Shown piece by piece: positions 33,653 to 43,071 of a stretch of 64,000 nucleotides of DNA. The stretch is from Saprospiraceae bacterium. Lineage in GTDB: Bacteria; Bacteroidota; Bacteroidia; Chitinophagales; Saprospiraceae. The notes beneath the pieces were generated by a model. That model saw nothing but the letters and a program-made list of their open reading frames with translations. It was not told the DNA's origin and ran no database searches. The translations under genes and the position numbers were made by a program. Where the stretch lies: the NCBI GenBank assembly GCA_016715405.1, contig JADKAE010000003.1:186001-250000 (forward strand), written 5' to 3'. How positions within the stretch are numbered: position 1 is the stretch's first letter; each line of letters starts with the position of its first letter.

Positions 33653-34521
33653 TGGTTCAACAGGATTTTGCTAAAAAAGACGTCTTCCAGGTCGGGTTGT
33701 TCGGCCACAAAGCCATCGCCGGGATCGGTTTCGCTAAAGACGTGGATAAAAGGCTTGCCGGCCACGAGTTTACTCGAAATGATGGCGTGGCGTTGGGCAT
33801 AGGTTTCTATCTCAGTTTTCGAGATGGCTTTCGCCCAAATTTTCCCGCTAAGTGCTGCTACGGCCGTACCGGGTGCGCCGGCATACAGCAGTTTGCCTTT
33901 GTCGATAATAGCCATATTGGTGCAAAGCTCCATGACGTCTTCCACGATATGGGTAGAGAGGATGACGATCACATTTTCGCCTATTTCGGAGAGCAGGTTG
34001 TAGAAGCGGTTGCGCTCGCCGGGGTCGAGTCCGGCGGTGGGTTCGTCAACAATGATGAGCCTGGGCGAGCCGATGAGCGCCTGGGCGATGCCAAAGCGCT
34101 GCCGCATGCCCCCGGAATACCCCGACACCGCTTTTTTGCGGTGATCCCAGAGGTTTACCCGTTGTAGCAGGGCTTCTACGAGTTCTTTGCGCTGGCCGTT
34201 ATTCGAGATACCCTTCAGCACCGCGAGGTGATCGAGCATGGCATATGCAGATATCTTGGGATATACGCCAAATTCCTGCGGCAGATAGCCCAGTATTTTT
34301 CGCACGGCCCCCTTATCGTTGAGCACGTCGATATCACCGAGCGTAACGCTGCCGCTATCGGCATCCTGTAAAGTGGCCAGCGTGCGCATGAGCGTCGATT
34401 TGCCGGCGCCATTGGGGCCCAGCAGTCCGAACATGCCCGTCGGAATATCGAGGGATACGTCGTCTAATGCGCGAACGCCGTTGGCGTATGTTTTGGATAA
34501 ATGTTGAATGACAAGCTGCAT
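33649..34521 (-). CDS. ABC transporter ATP-binding protein
   Basis: 290 residues. Walker A GPNGAGKST near residue 37, Q-loop in GYLPQEFGVYPKISAY, signature VSGYSGGMRQRFGIAQAL, Walker B LIIVDEPTAGLD and the H-switch ILSTHIVEDV. The C-terminal 80 residues are an accessory domain ending PDLEDVFFSKIL. It powers the fused permease/peptidase encoded next (4-bp overlap). Confidence 0.95.
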   Translation of the reverse strand: MQLVIQHLSKTYANGVRALDDVSLDIPTGMFGLLGPNGAGKSTLMRTLATLQDADSGSVTLGDIDVLNDKGAVRKILGYLPQEFGVYPKISAYAMLDHLAVLKGISNNGQRKELVEALLQRVNLWDHRKKAVSGYSGGMRQRFGIAQALIGSPRLIIVDEPTAGLDPGERNRFYNLLSEIGENVIVILSTHIVEDVMELCTNMAIIDKGKLLYAGAPGTAVAALSGKIWAKAISKTEIETYAQRHAIISSKLVAGKPFIHVFSETDPGDGFVAEQPDLEDVFFSKILLNQ

Positions 34522-34614
34522 AGGGTTTTATCGTTTTATGTGGAAACGCCACGAAAATAACTACGCAGATCGCTGTGGCCTATAAACTTCGACGAAACCC
34601 GTAATTTATTGGCG

Positions 34615-34707
34615 GTAGAGACGCAATGCATTGCGTCTCTACAATGCATTGCGTCTCTACAATGCATTGCGGATCATTTGTACAGACGCAATGCATTGCG
34701 TCTCTAC
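34615..34707. repeat. GTAGAGACGCAATGCATTGCGTCTCTAC palindrome cluster
   Basis: Four copies or half-copies: one intact 28-bp palindrome (34615-34642) and further AATGCATTGCGTCTCTAC units to 34707. The last copy supplies the TAG stop of the permease gene at 34704. The same organisation occurs at 30012-30043. Confidence 0.9.
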
Positions 34708-35999
34708 TTAAATCGGATCGCTTTCACCGGGCTGATGCGCGTAACCAGGTATGAGGGGATGACGAGGAAAGACAGCGTAACCAGTAGTGTGCCGGCATTG
34801 ATCAATAAAATAGCGGCAGGCTGCAAATCGATGGGCGCCACTGAAAGATAATAATTGGCTTCGTCGAGTTTGATGAGCTCAAAGTTGTCCTGGAGCAGGC
34901 AGAGTCCGATGCCGATGAAATTGCCCCAAAACAAGCCGACAAGGATAATATAGGCGGCGTAGTAGAGGAAAATCTTGCGAATACTCCAATTGCCGCTGCC
35001 CATCGCCTTGAGAATGCCGATCATATTCGTGCGTTCGAGGATGAGGATAAGCAGGGCGGTGACCATATTAATAATGGCTACAATGACCATCAGGGCGAGG
35101 ATGACCACTTCGTTGATATCCTGCAATTCGAGCCATTCGAAAATTTCGGGAAATTTGTCGCGGATTGTTTCCGCGTATAAATCGGTGGGTAGTTGTTCGT
35201 AATAAATATACTCATTGAGGATCTGGAGGTCGTCGATATCGTCGATAAACACCTCGAAGCCGCTGACTTCGTCGGCTTTCCAGCCCAAAATCTGCTGTAC
35301 CTGCCGGATATCGACGATAGCAAATTTGCGGTCGTATTCTTCGAGACCGGTTTTATATATGCCGCTCACCGTAAACCTGCGGCGTATTTGTTCGCCGCGC
35401 TCCACAAAGTGAATAATAAAGCGGTCGTCTACGCCTACTTTCAAGCGGTCGGCGGTTTGCTGCGAGATCAGGATTTCCTGCGAGGCGGTGCTATCTGACA
35501 AATTGAACGGGCGCCCCTTTTGAATAAAGCGCTGCATAAACTGCCAGTCGAAATCACTGCCCACGCCCTTCAGGATAATGCCTTCGATCTCTTGTTTCGA
35601 CTTGATAATACCGGGTTTGATGACGTAGGTCTGGATATGGCGTATGCCCCCTTTGGTATCTTTTTCGCGCTCCAATTCGTAGCCCAGGATATCACGGGTT
35701 TCAATATAGGTCACTTTGCGGAGCGTATCGAGCGAGGGGTAAAAGTCTTGTTTTTTGCTTATGGGGTAAATTTCGAGTAAAGAGCGGTTGATATCTGGGT
35801 CGGTAATATGAATATGCCCCCAGAAGCCGAATATTTTGCTGCTGATTTCGCGTTTAAACCCGGTGATCAAAGCAGTCGACACGATCATCACGGTCACGCT
35901 CAACGCCACCGCCACGACGGCAATGCGAATGATAAGCCGCGAAAACGACTGCTGCCCGGCACGGGCTACTTTGCGCGCTATGTAGTATTCGAAATTCAT
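34704..35999 (-). CDS. FtsX-like / LolC-LolE-type ABC permease
   Basis: 431 residues. N-terminal membrane helix (LIIRIAVVAVALSVTVMIVSTALITGF), a large periplasmic MacB-type domain (about 60-270), then three C-terminal membrane segments with an FtsX signature (VVILALMVIVAIINMVTALLILILERTNMIGILKAMGSG). This matches lipoprotein-releasing permeases (LolE-like) that extract lipoproteins from the inner membrane. No matching ATPase is adjacent: the nearest one belongs to the exporter. The 3' end lies in a palindromic repeat. Confidence 0.88.
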   Translation of the reverse strand: MNFEYYIARKVARAGQQSFSRLIIRIAVVAVALSVTVMIVSTALITGFKREISSKIFGFWGHIHITDPDINRSLLEIYPISKKQDFYPSLDTLRKVTYIETRDILGYELEREKDTKGGIRHIQTYVIKPGIIKSKQEIEGIILKGVGSDFDWQFMQRFIQKGRPFNLSDSTASQEILISQQTADRLKVGVDDRFIIHFVERGEQIRRRFTVSGIYKTGLEEYDRKFAIVDIRQVQQILGWKADEVSGFEVFIDDIDDLQILNEYIYYEQLPTDLYAETIRDKFPEIFEWLELQDINEVVILALMVIVAIINMVTALLILILERTNMIGILKAMGSGNWSIRKIFLYYAAYIILVGLFWGNFIGIGLCLLQDNFELIKLDEANYYLSVAPIDLQPAAILLINAGTLLVTLSFLVIPSYLVTRISPVKAIRFK

Positions 36000-36124
36000 G
36001 AGTTAAAGAAGTGGCGAAGGTAGGGGGTATTTTTAATACCAACAATTAAATAAATAAAACTACTCAGCGCGAAGGGAACGACACCGCCTGTAATGTCGTC
36101 AACTTATGCTTCAATGGGAGGTAC

Positions 36125-36157
36125 ATGTTTACTAAACTTCCAAAGTTTAGTAAACAT
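36125..36157. repeat. 33-bp palindromic element, intergenic copy
   Basis: Perfect 15-bp arms ATGTTTACTAAACTT / AAGTTTAGTAAACAT with a CCA loop. An identical copy, including the following AGA, lies inside a coding sequence at 49134-49166. It stands between divergent genes. Confidence 0.9.
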
Positions 36158-36213
36158 AGAAAGCTTAAATGACGACATTAGACACCGCCTGTAGCGTTGT
36201 TCAAAGAATATAT

Positions 36214-36221
36214 TATTTTTG
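36214..36221 (+). promoter_or_regulatory. -7 promoter box of tyrS (TATTTTTG)
   Basis: TATTTTTG, 27 bp before the tyrS ATG at 36249. Confidence 0.5.
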
Positions 36222-36248
36222 CGACCTTACTTGATAACGACACCACTT

Positions 36249-37520
36249 ATGAATTTTATCGAAGAACTGCGCTGGCGGGGTATGCTGCAGGATATCACCC
36301 CGGACTTGAAGAAGCTTGCCGCCGGCCCGATGACTGGTTATATCGGTTTTGACCCCACAGCGGCTTCGCTGACAATCGGTAATTTTGTGCCCATCATGCT
36401 GCTGAAACTGTTCCAATTGTCGGGGCACAAGCCTATCGCATTGATGGGCGGGGCTACCGGCCGCATCGGCGACCCCTCGGGCAAAGACAAAGAACGGGAA
36501 CTAAAATCATACGACGAACTCGACGCCAACCTGGCGCGCCAGGAGGAACAACTGAAAAAATTCCTCGATTTTGACAACGGTCCCAATAAAGCAGTTCTAG
36601 TCAATAATCTCGATTTTTATAAAAACATGAACGTGCTCGACTTCCTGCGCGATGTAGGAAAGACGCTCACGGTCAACTACATGATGTCGAAAGAGTCGGT
36701 GCAAAAACGCCTCGAGACCGGCATTTCCTATACCGAATTCAGCTACCAGTTGCTGCAGGCATACGACTACCAATGCCTCTACGATTTACACGAATGCCGC
36801 CTTCAGATGGGCGGCTCCGACCAGTGGGGCAACATCACTGCCGGCACGGAGTTCATCCGCCGCAACCTCGAAGCCAAGGCTTTTGCCCTGACGGCTCCTC
36901 TGCTCACCAAAGCCGACGGCTCGAAATTTGGCAAATCGGAAGCGGGCAACATCTGGCTCGACCCGGAAATGACGTCGCCGTACAAGTTCTACCAGTTCTG
37001 GATCAACTGTGCCGACGCCGACTTAACAAAATTTTTCCGGACTTTCACCCTGCGCAGCCGCGAAGAAGTGGAAGCCCTGGAAAGCCAACACGCCGACAAT
37101 CCGCGAGAGCTCAAACGCCTGCTGGCCGAAGAACTCACCAAACGCGTGCATTCGGAGGAGGACTATGCGTCGGTGCTCAAAGTGTCGGAGTTACTGTTTG
37201 GCGGTAAGGCCGACAAGGCAGCTCTCCTGTCCATGAGCGCTGCCGAACTGGAAACCGTTGCAGAAGAGATTCCGCCATTCCAAATTCCCGCCTCTTTACT
37301 GGCCAACGGCATCAATATCGTCGACCTGCTGGCCGAGCACACTCAAATTACCGTATCGAAAAGCGAGGCGCGCAAAGCGATCCAAAATAATGCGATCAGC
37401 ATAAATAAGGAGAAGATCACCAGCCACGAACAGATAATCAACCACGAAGAGCTATTGCAGGGCAAATTCGTCATGGTAGAAAATGGCAAAAAAAACAAGT
37501 TTATCATAATAGCGGTCTGA
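36249..37520 (+). CDS. tyrS: Tyrosine-tRNA ligase
   Basis: About 423 residues, a class I synthetase that charges tRNA-Tyr. HIGH-like region DPTAASLTIGN is near 41-51, the tyrosine-binding segment FSYQLLQAYDYQCLYDLH in the middle, and GSDQWGNITAG follows. The KMSKS-type loop is KFGKSEAGNIWLD. A C-terminal S4 RNA-binding domain starts about 355 (ITVSKSEARKAIQNNAISINKEKI). ATG 36249 (MNFIEELRWRGML) matches the family start; the 10 extra residues back to 36219 overlap the -7 box. Confidence 0.97.
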   Translation: MNFIEELRWRGMLQDITPDLKKLAAGPMTGYIGFDPTAASLTIGNFVPIMLLKLFQLSGHKPIALMGGATGRIGDPSGKDKERELKSYDELDANLARQEEQLKKFLDFDNGPNKAVLVNNLDFYKNMNVLDFLRDVGKTLTVNYMMSKESVQKRLETGISYTEFSYQLLQAYDYQCLYDLHECRLQMGGSDQWGNITAGTEFIRRNLEAKAFALTAPLLTKADGSKFGKSEAGNIWLDPEMTSPYKFYQFWINCADADLTKFFRTFTLRSREEVEALESQHADNPRELKRLLAEELTKRVHSEEDYASVLKVSELLFGGKADKAALLSMSAAELETVAEEIPPFQIPASLLANGINIVDLLAEHTQITVSKSEARKAIQNNAISINKEKITSHEQIINHEELLQGKFVMVENGKKNKFIIIAV

Positions 37521-37538
37521 CCCCGGCCTGGTATTTGC

Positions 37539-38063
37539 TCAGTTAGCAGACTCATTGCTGATCGAAATACTAATCGCGCTCATTTCTGGTGCTACCGTCA
37601 AAATAACAAGGAGATTGTCTTTTTCTCCATTGACCATACCGCCTTTTCCGGTCTTCATGGTCATTGTCTTAAATCCTTTTGCCTTGAGCGTTGTATTATA
37701 TTTGTCCAATTCTTCAAGCGGTACCTCGTTATAACGTAGCATCCAATTTTTTACCCCCTCTGCATCGCTTCTCGTAATGCCGGTAATCTTACCTGTCTTT
37801 AATTCAGGTACTATGTCAGGTATGTCATCGGGCCATGTTTCTTCCCCGGTATTGCTGATTTCGACTTTTCCCTGGTCGGACTCAATTGTGACCTTGTTTT
37901 CTTCAATATCTACATCCGCGTTGGTATTGCCTCCTTGTTCAATCATTTCCTCCATCGCTTTTTCTCCCTGTTTTTCGGAACTTTGGCGACATGAGTAGCT
38001 GCCGGAAATGGCCCAAGTGAGCAAGGCTACAAGTACAAAAGTCAGTTTTATTCTATTTTTCAT
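37539..38063 (-). CDS. Hypothetical lipoprotein
   Basis: About 174 residues from MKNRIKLTF. N-terminal lipoprotein signal (TFVLVALLTWAISGSYSC). Acidic, hydrophilic body (EEMIEQGGNTNADVDIEENKVTIESDQG), ending in a beta-rich region (DNLLVILTVAPEMSAISISISN). The longer frame to 38096 would add 11 residues without a lipoprotein benefit, so I prefer 38063. No family recognised. Confidence 0.72.
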   Translation of the reverse strand: MKNRIKLTFVLVALLTWAISGSYSCRQSSEKQGEKAMEEMIEQGGNTNADVDIEENKVTIESDQGKVEISNTGEETWPDDIPDIVPELKTGKITGITRSDAEGVKNWMLRYNEVPLEELDKYNTTLKAKGFKTMTMKTGKGGMVNGEKDNLLVILTVAPEMSAISISISNESAN

Positions 38064-38163
38064 GGCAAGCATATTTTTGAAAGCTAAGAGCTTCAAATTA
38101 ATACAAACTCACCAGTTTAGAAATGACAAAAGTTAGTGGGGCTAGCGGTCCGACTGCCGACCG

Positions 38164-39231
38164 CTACTCAAACGGCAGCTTCAGCTGAATCCCTTCTCCG
38201 CTATGTTCTTTTTCCAGATTGGAAATAGCCACGCCAAGCAATCGCACGCTGTCGATCTCCTCGCGGTTGTGGTCGAGCAACTCGTGGGTAGCGGCCACGA
38301 GGTCGGCCAATAGTTTTACCTCCCCGCCGAAAGATTTGGAGCGGGTAATTTGCCTGAAATCGGCCATTTTGATCTTTACGGTCACCGTGCGGCCAAAATT
38401 GTCGGTTTTTGCCATGTATTCGTGTACGATGCCGGCCAGGTAGGCCAGTTTCTCCTTCATGATGGCCAGGTCGCTGAGGTCTTCGTCAAACGTGCGTTCG
38501 GCGCCTATCGACTTGCGGATGCGGCGGGGGTCTACAGGGCGTTCGTCGTCGGCGCGCACGATGCGGAAGTAGTGGCGCCCTGCCTTGCCAAAGCGCTGCA
38601 CTAGCTCTATTTCGCTCCATTTTTTGAGGTCGGCGCCGGTGGCGACGCCCATTTTGCGCATACGTTCGGCGGTTACTTTGCCGATGCCGTGAAATTTTTC
38701 CACCGGCAGGGCATCGAGAAAAGCGGAGGCCTCCTCGGGCGTGATTACTTTGATACCGTTGGGTTTGTTGATATCGGAGGCTACTTTGGCCAGAAATTTA
38801 TTAAATGACACGCCTGCGGAAGCCGTAAGTCCGGTAGTTTCAAAGATGCGCCGGCGGATTTCTTCCGCGATCAGCGTAGCTGACGGCGGGCCTATTTTGG
38901 CTTCGGTGACATCGAGATAAGCCTCGTCGAGCGACAGCGGTTCTACGAGGTCGGTGTATTCCAGGAATATATCGCGGATCTGCCTCGATGCTTCGCGGTA
39001 GGTTTCAAAATGCGATTTGACAAAGATGATTTCCGGGCACAATCGCTGGGCGGTAATGCCCGGCATAGCGGAGCGCACTCCATAGCGCCGTGCTTCATAG
39101 CTGGCAGAGGCTACTACGCCCCGGCGCCCGGCGCCACCCACCGCCACGGGTTTACCCCGCAACTCGGGGTTGTCGCGTTGCTCCACCGACGCGTAGAAGG
39201 CGTCCATGTCAATGTGAATTATCTTCCGCAT
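38164..39231 (-). CDS. dinB: DNA polymerase IV (Y family)
   Basis: 355 residues. Translesion polymerase. Palm motifs IIHIDMDAFYASVEQ (metal Asp residues) and VEPLSLDEAYLDVT, fingers-region GVVASASYEARRYGVRSAMP, HhH region KFHGIGKVTAERMRKMGV and little-finger domain near 240-345 (RTVTVKIKMADFRQITRSKSF). Catalytic carboxylates are present. No beta-clamp peptide is obvious; the C-terminus ends LKLPFE, which may serve. Flanked by GCGGTC palindromes on both sides. Confidence 0.95.
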   Translation of the reverse strand: MRKIIHIDMDAFYASVEQRDNPELRGKPVAVGGAGRRGVVASASYEARRYGVRSAMPGITAQRLCPEIIFVKSHFETYREASRQIRDIFLEYTDLVEPLSLDEAYLDVTEAKIGPPSATLIAEEIRRRIFETTGLTASAGVSFNKFLAKVASDINKPNGIKVITPEEASAFLDALPVEKFHGIGKVTAERMRKMGVATGADLKKWSEIELVQRFGKAGRHYFRIVRADDERPVDPRRIRKSIGAERTFDEDLSDLAIMKEKLAYLAGIVHEYMAKTDNFGRTVTVKIKMADFRQITRSKSFGGEVKLLADLVAATHELLDHNREEIDSVRLLGVAISNLEKEHSGEGIQLKLPFE

Positions 39232-39237
39232 TTCTTT

Positions 39238-39301
39238 GCTAGCGGTCTGACCGCTGGCTGAGCAGTTTACCTTGTTAGCGGTCAGACCGCTAGCTGAGCG
39301 A
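39238..39301. repeat. AGCGGTCTGACCGCT palindrome, two inverted copies
   Basis: TAGCGGTCTGACCGCTGGCTGAGC is followed at about 35 bp by the reverse-type copy TAGCGGTCAGACCGCTAGCTGAGC. The core AGCGGTC-N-GACCGCT is itself palindromic. Related but decayed words occur at 37511-37530 and 38142-38163. It lies between psd and dinB. Confidence 0.8.
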
Positions 39302-39935
39302 TCACCGTCAGATTCCCCTTCACCACATCGCCGATTTTCACCTTTACCTCAGTATCGAGCGGCAGCAACACATCTACGCGGGAACCAAACGAGATAAAGC
39401 CCATCTCGCTGCCCTGGGTTACCGTTTCGCCTACTTTGAGGTAATTTTTGATGCGTTTAGCCAATGCGCCGGCAATCTGCCGCAGCAGCACTTCCCGCTT
39501 TCCATTGTCGATCACAACGGTGGTGCGCTCATTTTCCGTAGACGACTTTGGGTGCCAGGCCACCAGGTATTTGCCGGCATGATAAGCATTATAGCGCACT
39601 ACCCCACCAATGGGATTTCGGTTGACGTGCACATTAAGCGGCGACATAAAAATGGATACCTGAAGTCGCTTGTCTTTGAAATATTCGGGCTCGTCTACCT
39701 CTTCAATCACTACCACTTTGCCATCGGCAGGCGCATATACCAACTGGTCGTCTAACCTGGGAATCACGCGATTAGGGTGCCGAAAAAATTGCAAAATCAA
39801 CAAGAAAAAAGCCAGCGAAAGCAAAGCCGCCGCCATAACCAATACCGGCGCCAGCCAGCTCACCAGCAATATAAAGACGATTAGCATGCCGGCCAGTGAA
39901 CCCAAAATGCGATATCCTTCCTTGTGAATGGTCAT
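39282..39935 (-). CDS. psd: Phosphatidylserine decarboxylase family protein
   Basis: 217 residues, short-type. It makes phosphatidylethanolamine from phosphatidylserine. N-terminal membrane segments (LGSLAGMLIVFILLVSWLAPVLVMAAALLSLAFFLLILQFF); core YAPADGKVVVIEEV, SIFMSPLNVHVNRNPIGG and the self-cleavage site region FISFGSRVDVLLP, where Gly-Ser gives the pyruvoyl group. It lies 13 bp after cdsA on the same strand, so phospholipid synthesis genes are adjacent. Confidence 0.93.
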   Translation of the reverse strand: MTIHKEGYRILGSLAGMLIVFILLVSWLAPVLVMAAALLSLAFFLLILQFFRHPNRVIPRLDDQLVYAPADGKVVVIEEVDEPEYFKDKRLQVSIFMSPLNVHVNRNPIGGVVRYNAYHAGKYLVAWHPKSSTENERTTVVIDNGKREVLLRQIAGALAKRIKNYLKVGETVTQGSEMGFISFGSRVDVLLPLDTEVKVKIGDVVKGNLTVIAQLAV

Positions 39936-39948
39936 GTTACGAATGAAT

Positions 39949-40779
39949 TTATGTCATCCAATATAGATAAGCCGCAGCAAAGGGCAACATAAAGATAAAG
40001 GAGTCGAAGCGATCGAGCAATCCGCCGTGGCCGGGCAGCAATGCGCTGGAATCTTTTTTGTGATAACTGCGCTTGAGCATGGATTCTACCAGGTCGCCCA
40101 AAGAACCAAACAACACGACGATGAATGCCAACACAAACCAGTCCAGCCCACTCCACTCAGGAAACCAGTATGCCAGTGCAAAAGAGAACAATAGCGTTGA
40201 AAAAACACCGCCCAGGGTACCTTCCCAGGTCTTTTTGGGCGAAATGCGCGGAAACAAAGGCCTTTTGCCCCATAAAGAGCCAAAAACATACGCGGCCGTG
40301 TCATTCATCCAGGTGAGCAACAACAAGCCGAAAACCAAATGTGGATGGTACCCGCCCCCCTCAAAAGCAATCAGATTGAGTAAAGCAAAAGGTACTCCAA
40401 TATATAACATGCCCAGCACCAGCGATGCAACCGATTCGATGGGGCGCTCAGAACGGCTGAACATTTCTGTAATAAACGCCCCCATCACCAATACGACAAG
40501 AGCTATTTGCGACAAGTCAAGCTCCTCAACCCTGCCCTCAGGCCATACCCAACCTATGCTAATGGCCACCGGCGCAAGACCCAGCACAAAACCCATCAAC
40601 AGCCGAAGGCCGTGCTGTGGGGATTCCCTGTGAAGTACGATGCCCAGATATTCTCTCAGGCACAACACACTGATGAGCGCAAAAAGCGCCAGGAAAGTAT
40701 AGGGACTCGCATAAATGCCGCCTATCGTTATACTTGTGAAGAGCAACCCCGTGATGGTTCGCTTTATCAATGTTTGCAT
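39949..40779 (-). CDS. cdsA: Phosphatidate cytidylyltransferase
   Basis: 276 residues. It forms CDP-diacylglycerol, the precursor consumed by phospholipid synthesis. Around eight membrane segments and the CdsA signature FPRISPKKTWEGTLGGVFSTL, then GDLVESMLKRSYHKKDSSALLPGHGGLLDRFDS near the C-terminus. The Asp and Lys residues of the conserved motif are present. Followed by psd, so the two act in one pathway. Confidence 0.95.
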   Translation of the reverse strand: MQTLIKRTITGLLFTSITIGGIYASPYTFLALFALISVLCLREYLGIVLHRESPQHGLRLLMGFVLGLAPVAISIGWVWPEGRVEELDLSQIALVVLVMGAFITEMFSRSERPIESVASLVLGMLYIGVPFALLNLIAFEGGGYHPHLVFGLLLLTWMNDTAAYVFGSLWGKRPLFPRISPKKTWEGTLGGVFSTLLFSFALAYWFPEWSGLDWFVLAFIVVLFGSLGDLVESMLKRSYHKKDSSALLPGHGGLLDRFDSFIFMLPFAAAYLYWMT

Positions 40780-40785
40780 GGCTGT

Positions 40786-41733
40786 TTATTGGCGCTGCAA
40801 GTTAGTTTTTTTTAAATATTGGCCTATGGCCACCATCACTACTATTGAGGTGAGCACTATAACCAGGTTGGGAGATTGTTCTTCCAGCTTTGCTTTGTCG
40901 ATCTCTTCGGCAAACAAAAATGTAGCTAGCACTTGCACCCCGTTAAACGCAAAATGGGCCACGATGGCCGGCCACAAACTGCGACTCCACCAGGCCAGGT
41001 AGCCGAGTACTACGCCCAGGGCAAAACGCGGCAAAAAACCCTCAAACTGAAAATGTATGATGCTGAATACCAAAGCGGTTATGGCTATCGCCAAATGCGG
41101 CTGCCTGAACCAGCGCTCCAATTGCGGTTGTAAAACGCCCCGGAATAATAATTCTTCGCCAATTGCCGGGAGTACCGCAACGATGAATATCGAAAGCCAA
41201 AATTCACCCGGACTGTTCATGACCAACAAGGCCTCAACCATGTCTTGCGTAGAACTTTCTAACTGACGCCATGCCTCGGGCATGGGTATGTAGGTTTTAT
41301 TCACCCAATACAACCACTGCACCAGCGGAAAAGCACTGACAATCAATAACACTCCGGCCAATAAGTAGCGAAAATCCGGCGATTTGTCGATCGCCAAAAA
41401 CGGAGCCCAGCGGCGCCGGTACAATGCGATAGCAACCGCCAGCGCAGGCAATGTAAAGGTCGCTATGTGCGCCGCTCCATTTACCCATCGCGACAAATTG
41501 CGATCGGCCAGCGGGCTATCTATATTCAGGGAGTTGATCAGCATTTCTACTGTGGTGCCGTTGAGCCTGCATATCATTTCCGCCAACAAGGCGCCCAGCA
41601 CCGACCCCACCAGAATGGCCGTCAGCAACAAGATCAGAATGTATGGGGGCGGCCAGTCATACCGGGGCGGTTCAAACTTATTTTCTTCCGGTTCGGGCAG
41701 CAAGTCAGGATTGTCTGCTTGTAGCTCATCCAT
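40786..41733 (-). CDS. CPBP family intramembrane metalloprotease
   Basis: 315 residues, about 8 membrane segments. CPBP (Abi) motifs: EELLFRGVLQPQLE (the EExxxR pair), then FSIIHFQFEGFLPRFALGVVLGYLAWWS (H-x-x-x motif) and VAHFAFNGVQVLA (H-x-x-x-N-like). These are type II CAAX-prenyl-endopeptidase-like proteases, often prenyl-protein or bacteriocin-immunity related. Substrate unknown. It lies upstream of cdsA with a 6-bp gap, probably co-transcribed. Confidence 0.88.
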   Translation of the reverse strand: MDELQADNPDLLPEPEENKFEPPRYDWPPPYILILLLTAILVGSVLGALLAEMICRLNGTTVEMLINSLNIDSPLADRNLSRWVNGAAHIATFTLPALAVAIALYRRRWAPFLAIDKSPDFRYLLAGVLLIVSAFPLVQWLYWVNKTYIPMPEAWRQLESSTQDMVEALLVMNSPGEFWLSIFIVAVLPAIGEELLFRGVLQPQLERWFRQPHLAIAITALVFSIIHFQFEGFLPRFALGVVLGYLAWWSRSLWPAIVAHFAFNGVQVLATFLFAEEIDKAKLEEQSPNLVIVLTSIVVMVAIGQYLKKTNLQRQ

Positions 41734-41768
41734 ATCACTTTTTTGGCAAAGTTAGTTATTGAAGGCGA

Positions 41769-43064
41769 TTAGTGAAACGACAGGTACATTTTCGACAATA
41801 CCTCCGGTCGATACGCAGCAAGGCGCGCCTGCAGCGCTTCGGGTGCTACGGAAATCTCTTTTTGCCGGATTAAAAAATGGTGAAGTTGCCCGGCCAGCGC
41901 GTCTATATCTACACCAGTCTTCCACACCAGTGGCAAATGCAAGGGGTAATCACCCATAAATTCCGTGAACGTATCATTTTCATGGAAACAAATATTGACA
42001 ATCGGCAATCCGCTGGCCAGGTAATCTACGCACTTGCTGGGCAGGTGGTAGGTCGTGGTATTGCTCACGTTTATTAGCGCATCAGCTGCCGACATGGCTT
42101 GGGCCGCCGTTTGCCGAGGCACCAGGCCGTGAAGTTTAAGGACAGGTCGCAGTCGTGGATAAGGCTGCAAAGCCGGCACAAAAGCGGGCGCTATTTCGCC
42201 GTAAAACTGCAGTTGAATGCGATGTCGCCATGCAGGATACAACGCCAGCAACCGGTCAAAGATGGCCAGCAAGGCATCGGGCGTGCGAATGCGATGGTAA
42301 AAAGCGCCGAAGTAGGCCAGGTGCAGGAGACCATCGGTTTTTCGCGCAGGCCTCCGTTCAGGCGCCGGCAGGCTGTATACCGGCGGCGCCACGCTGATCT
42401 TGCCGGCCAGCCAGGGAAAAATCTCCAGGTAACGCTGCCTGGCTTGTTCAACGGTCACGGTCACCGCATCGGCCTGCTGCAACACCCTACCTTCGGCGTA
42501 ATAATTCAAGCGACGGTATAATCTGAAATTATTGACATAAAATTCTTCCGAAAAACAAAAAGGATCTTCGATATCCATCACCCAACGCAGTGCAGGAAAC
42601 CGGCGTTTGACGGCCCCCGCAATAAGATGCGCGGTAAAAGGCAAACCCACGCTGATCATCAAATCAAAATCGTGTTTGGACTGCAAGTCGAGTGCAGCGC
42701 GCCTGCCAGGCAGATACCACAGACAACGGCCGTCGGGCCAATAAATGCTCCTCCAGGTCAGGTCGATGAGTTTTTCAAGGGCGCGGCGCAGCCGCCCCTG
42801 CCGGGCCGGGTGGTCGCCGCCGGCTTCGCCGCGCCGCCGTTGCAGTCCCAGCATGTTGTAAACCCAGTCGAGCAGCGAGTTCTGGCCGCTGCGATGCACC
42901 CACACACCATCGAGGTTTTCAAAGACCGGACTCCCCCTGCGGCGCGTGCACAACACGTGCACTTCGTGGCCCTGCGCAACCCACTGCGCAGCGATGGCCG
43001 ACCAGCGAAACACGTTGGGGTTTATCGCGGGGTGGTAGGTAGCGGTAATGACGAGAATGCGCAT
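41769..43064 (-). CDS. Family 4-like glycosyltransferase
   Basis: About 431 residues from MRILVITATYHPAINPNVFRW, a GT-B N-terminus that begins with the strand-loop-helix expected for the acceptor domain. The mid-region contains VMDIEDPFCFSEEF and EGRVLQQADAVTVTVEQARQRYLEIFPWL. The C-terminal donor domain has AYFGAFYHRIRTPDALLAIF, LHGLVPRQTAAQAMSAADALINVSN and LPSKCVDYLASGLPIVNI. I prefer start 43064: the extra 15 residues to 43109 overlap the upstream membrane gene. Role: sugar transfer in the surface-polysaccharide cluster. Confidence 0.88.
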   Translation of the reverse strand: MRILVITATYHPAINPNVFRWSAIAAQWVAQGHEVHVLCTRRRGSPVFENLDGVWVHRSGQNSLLDWVYNMLGLQRRRGEAGGDHPARQGRLRRALEKLIDLTWRSIYWPDGRCLWYLPGRRAALDLQSKHDFDLMISVGLPFTAHLIAGAVKRRFPALRWVMDIEDPFCFSEEFYVNNFRLYRRLNYYAEGRVLQQADAVTVTVEQARQRYLEIFPWLAGKISVAPPVYSLPAPERRPARKTDGLLHLAYFGAFYHRIRTPDALLAIFDRLLALYPAWRHRIQLQFYGEIAPAFVPALQPYPRLRPVLKLHGLVPRQTAAQAMSAADALINVSNTTTYHLPSKCVDYLASGLPIVNICFHENDTFTEFMGDYPLHLPLVWKTGVDIDALAGQLHHFLIRQKEISVAPEALQARLAAYRPEVLSKMYLSFH

Positions 43065-43071
43065 GGCCTTT

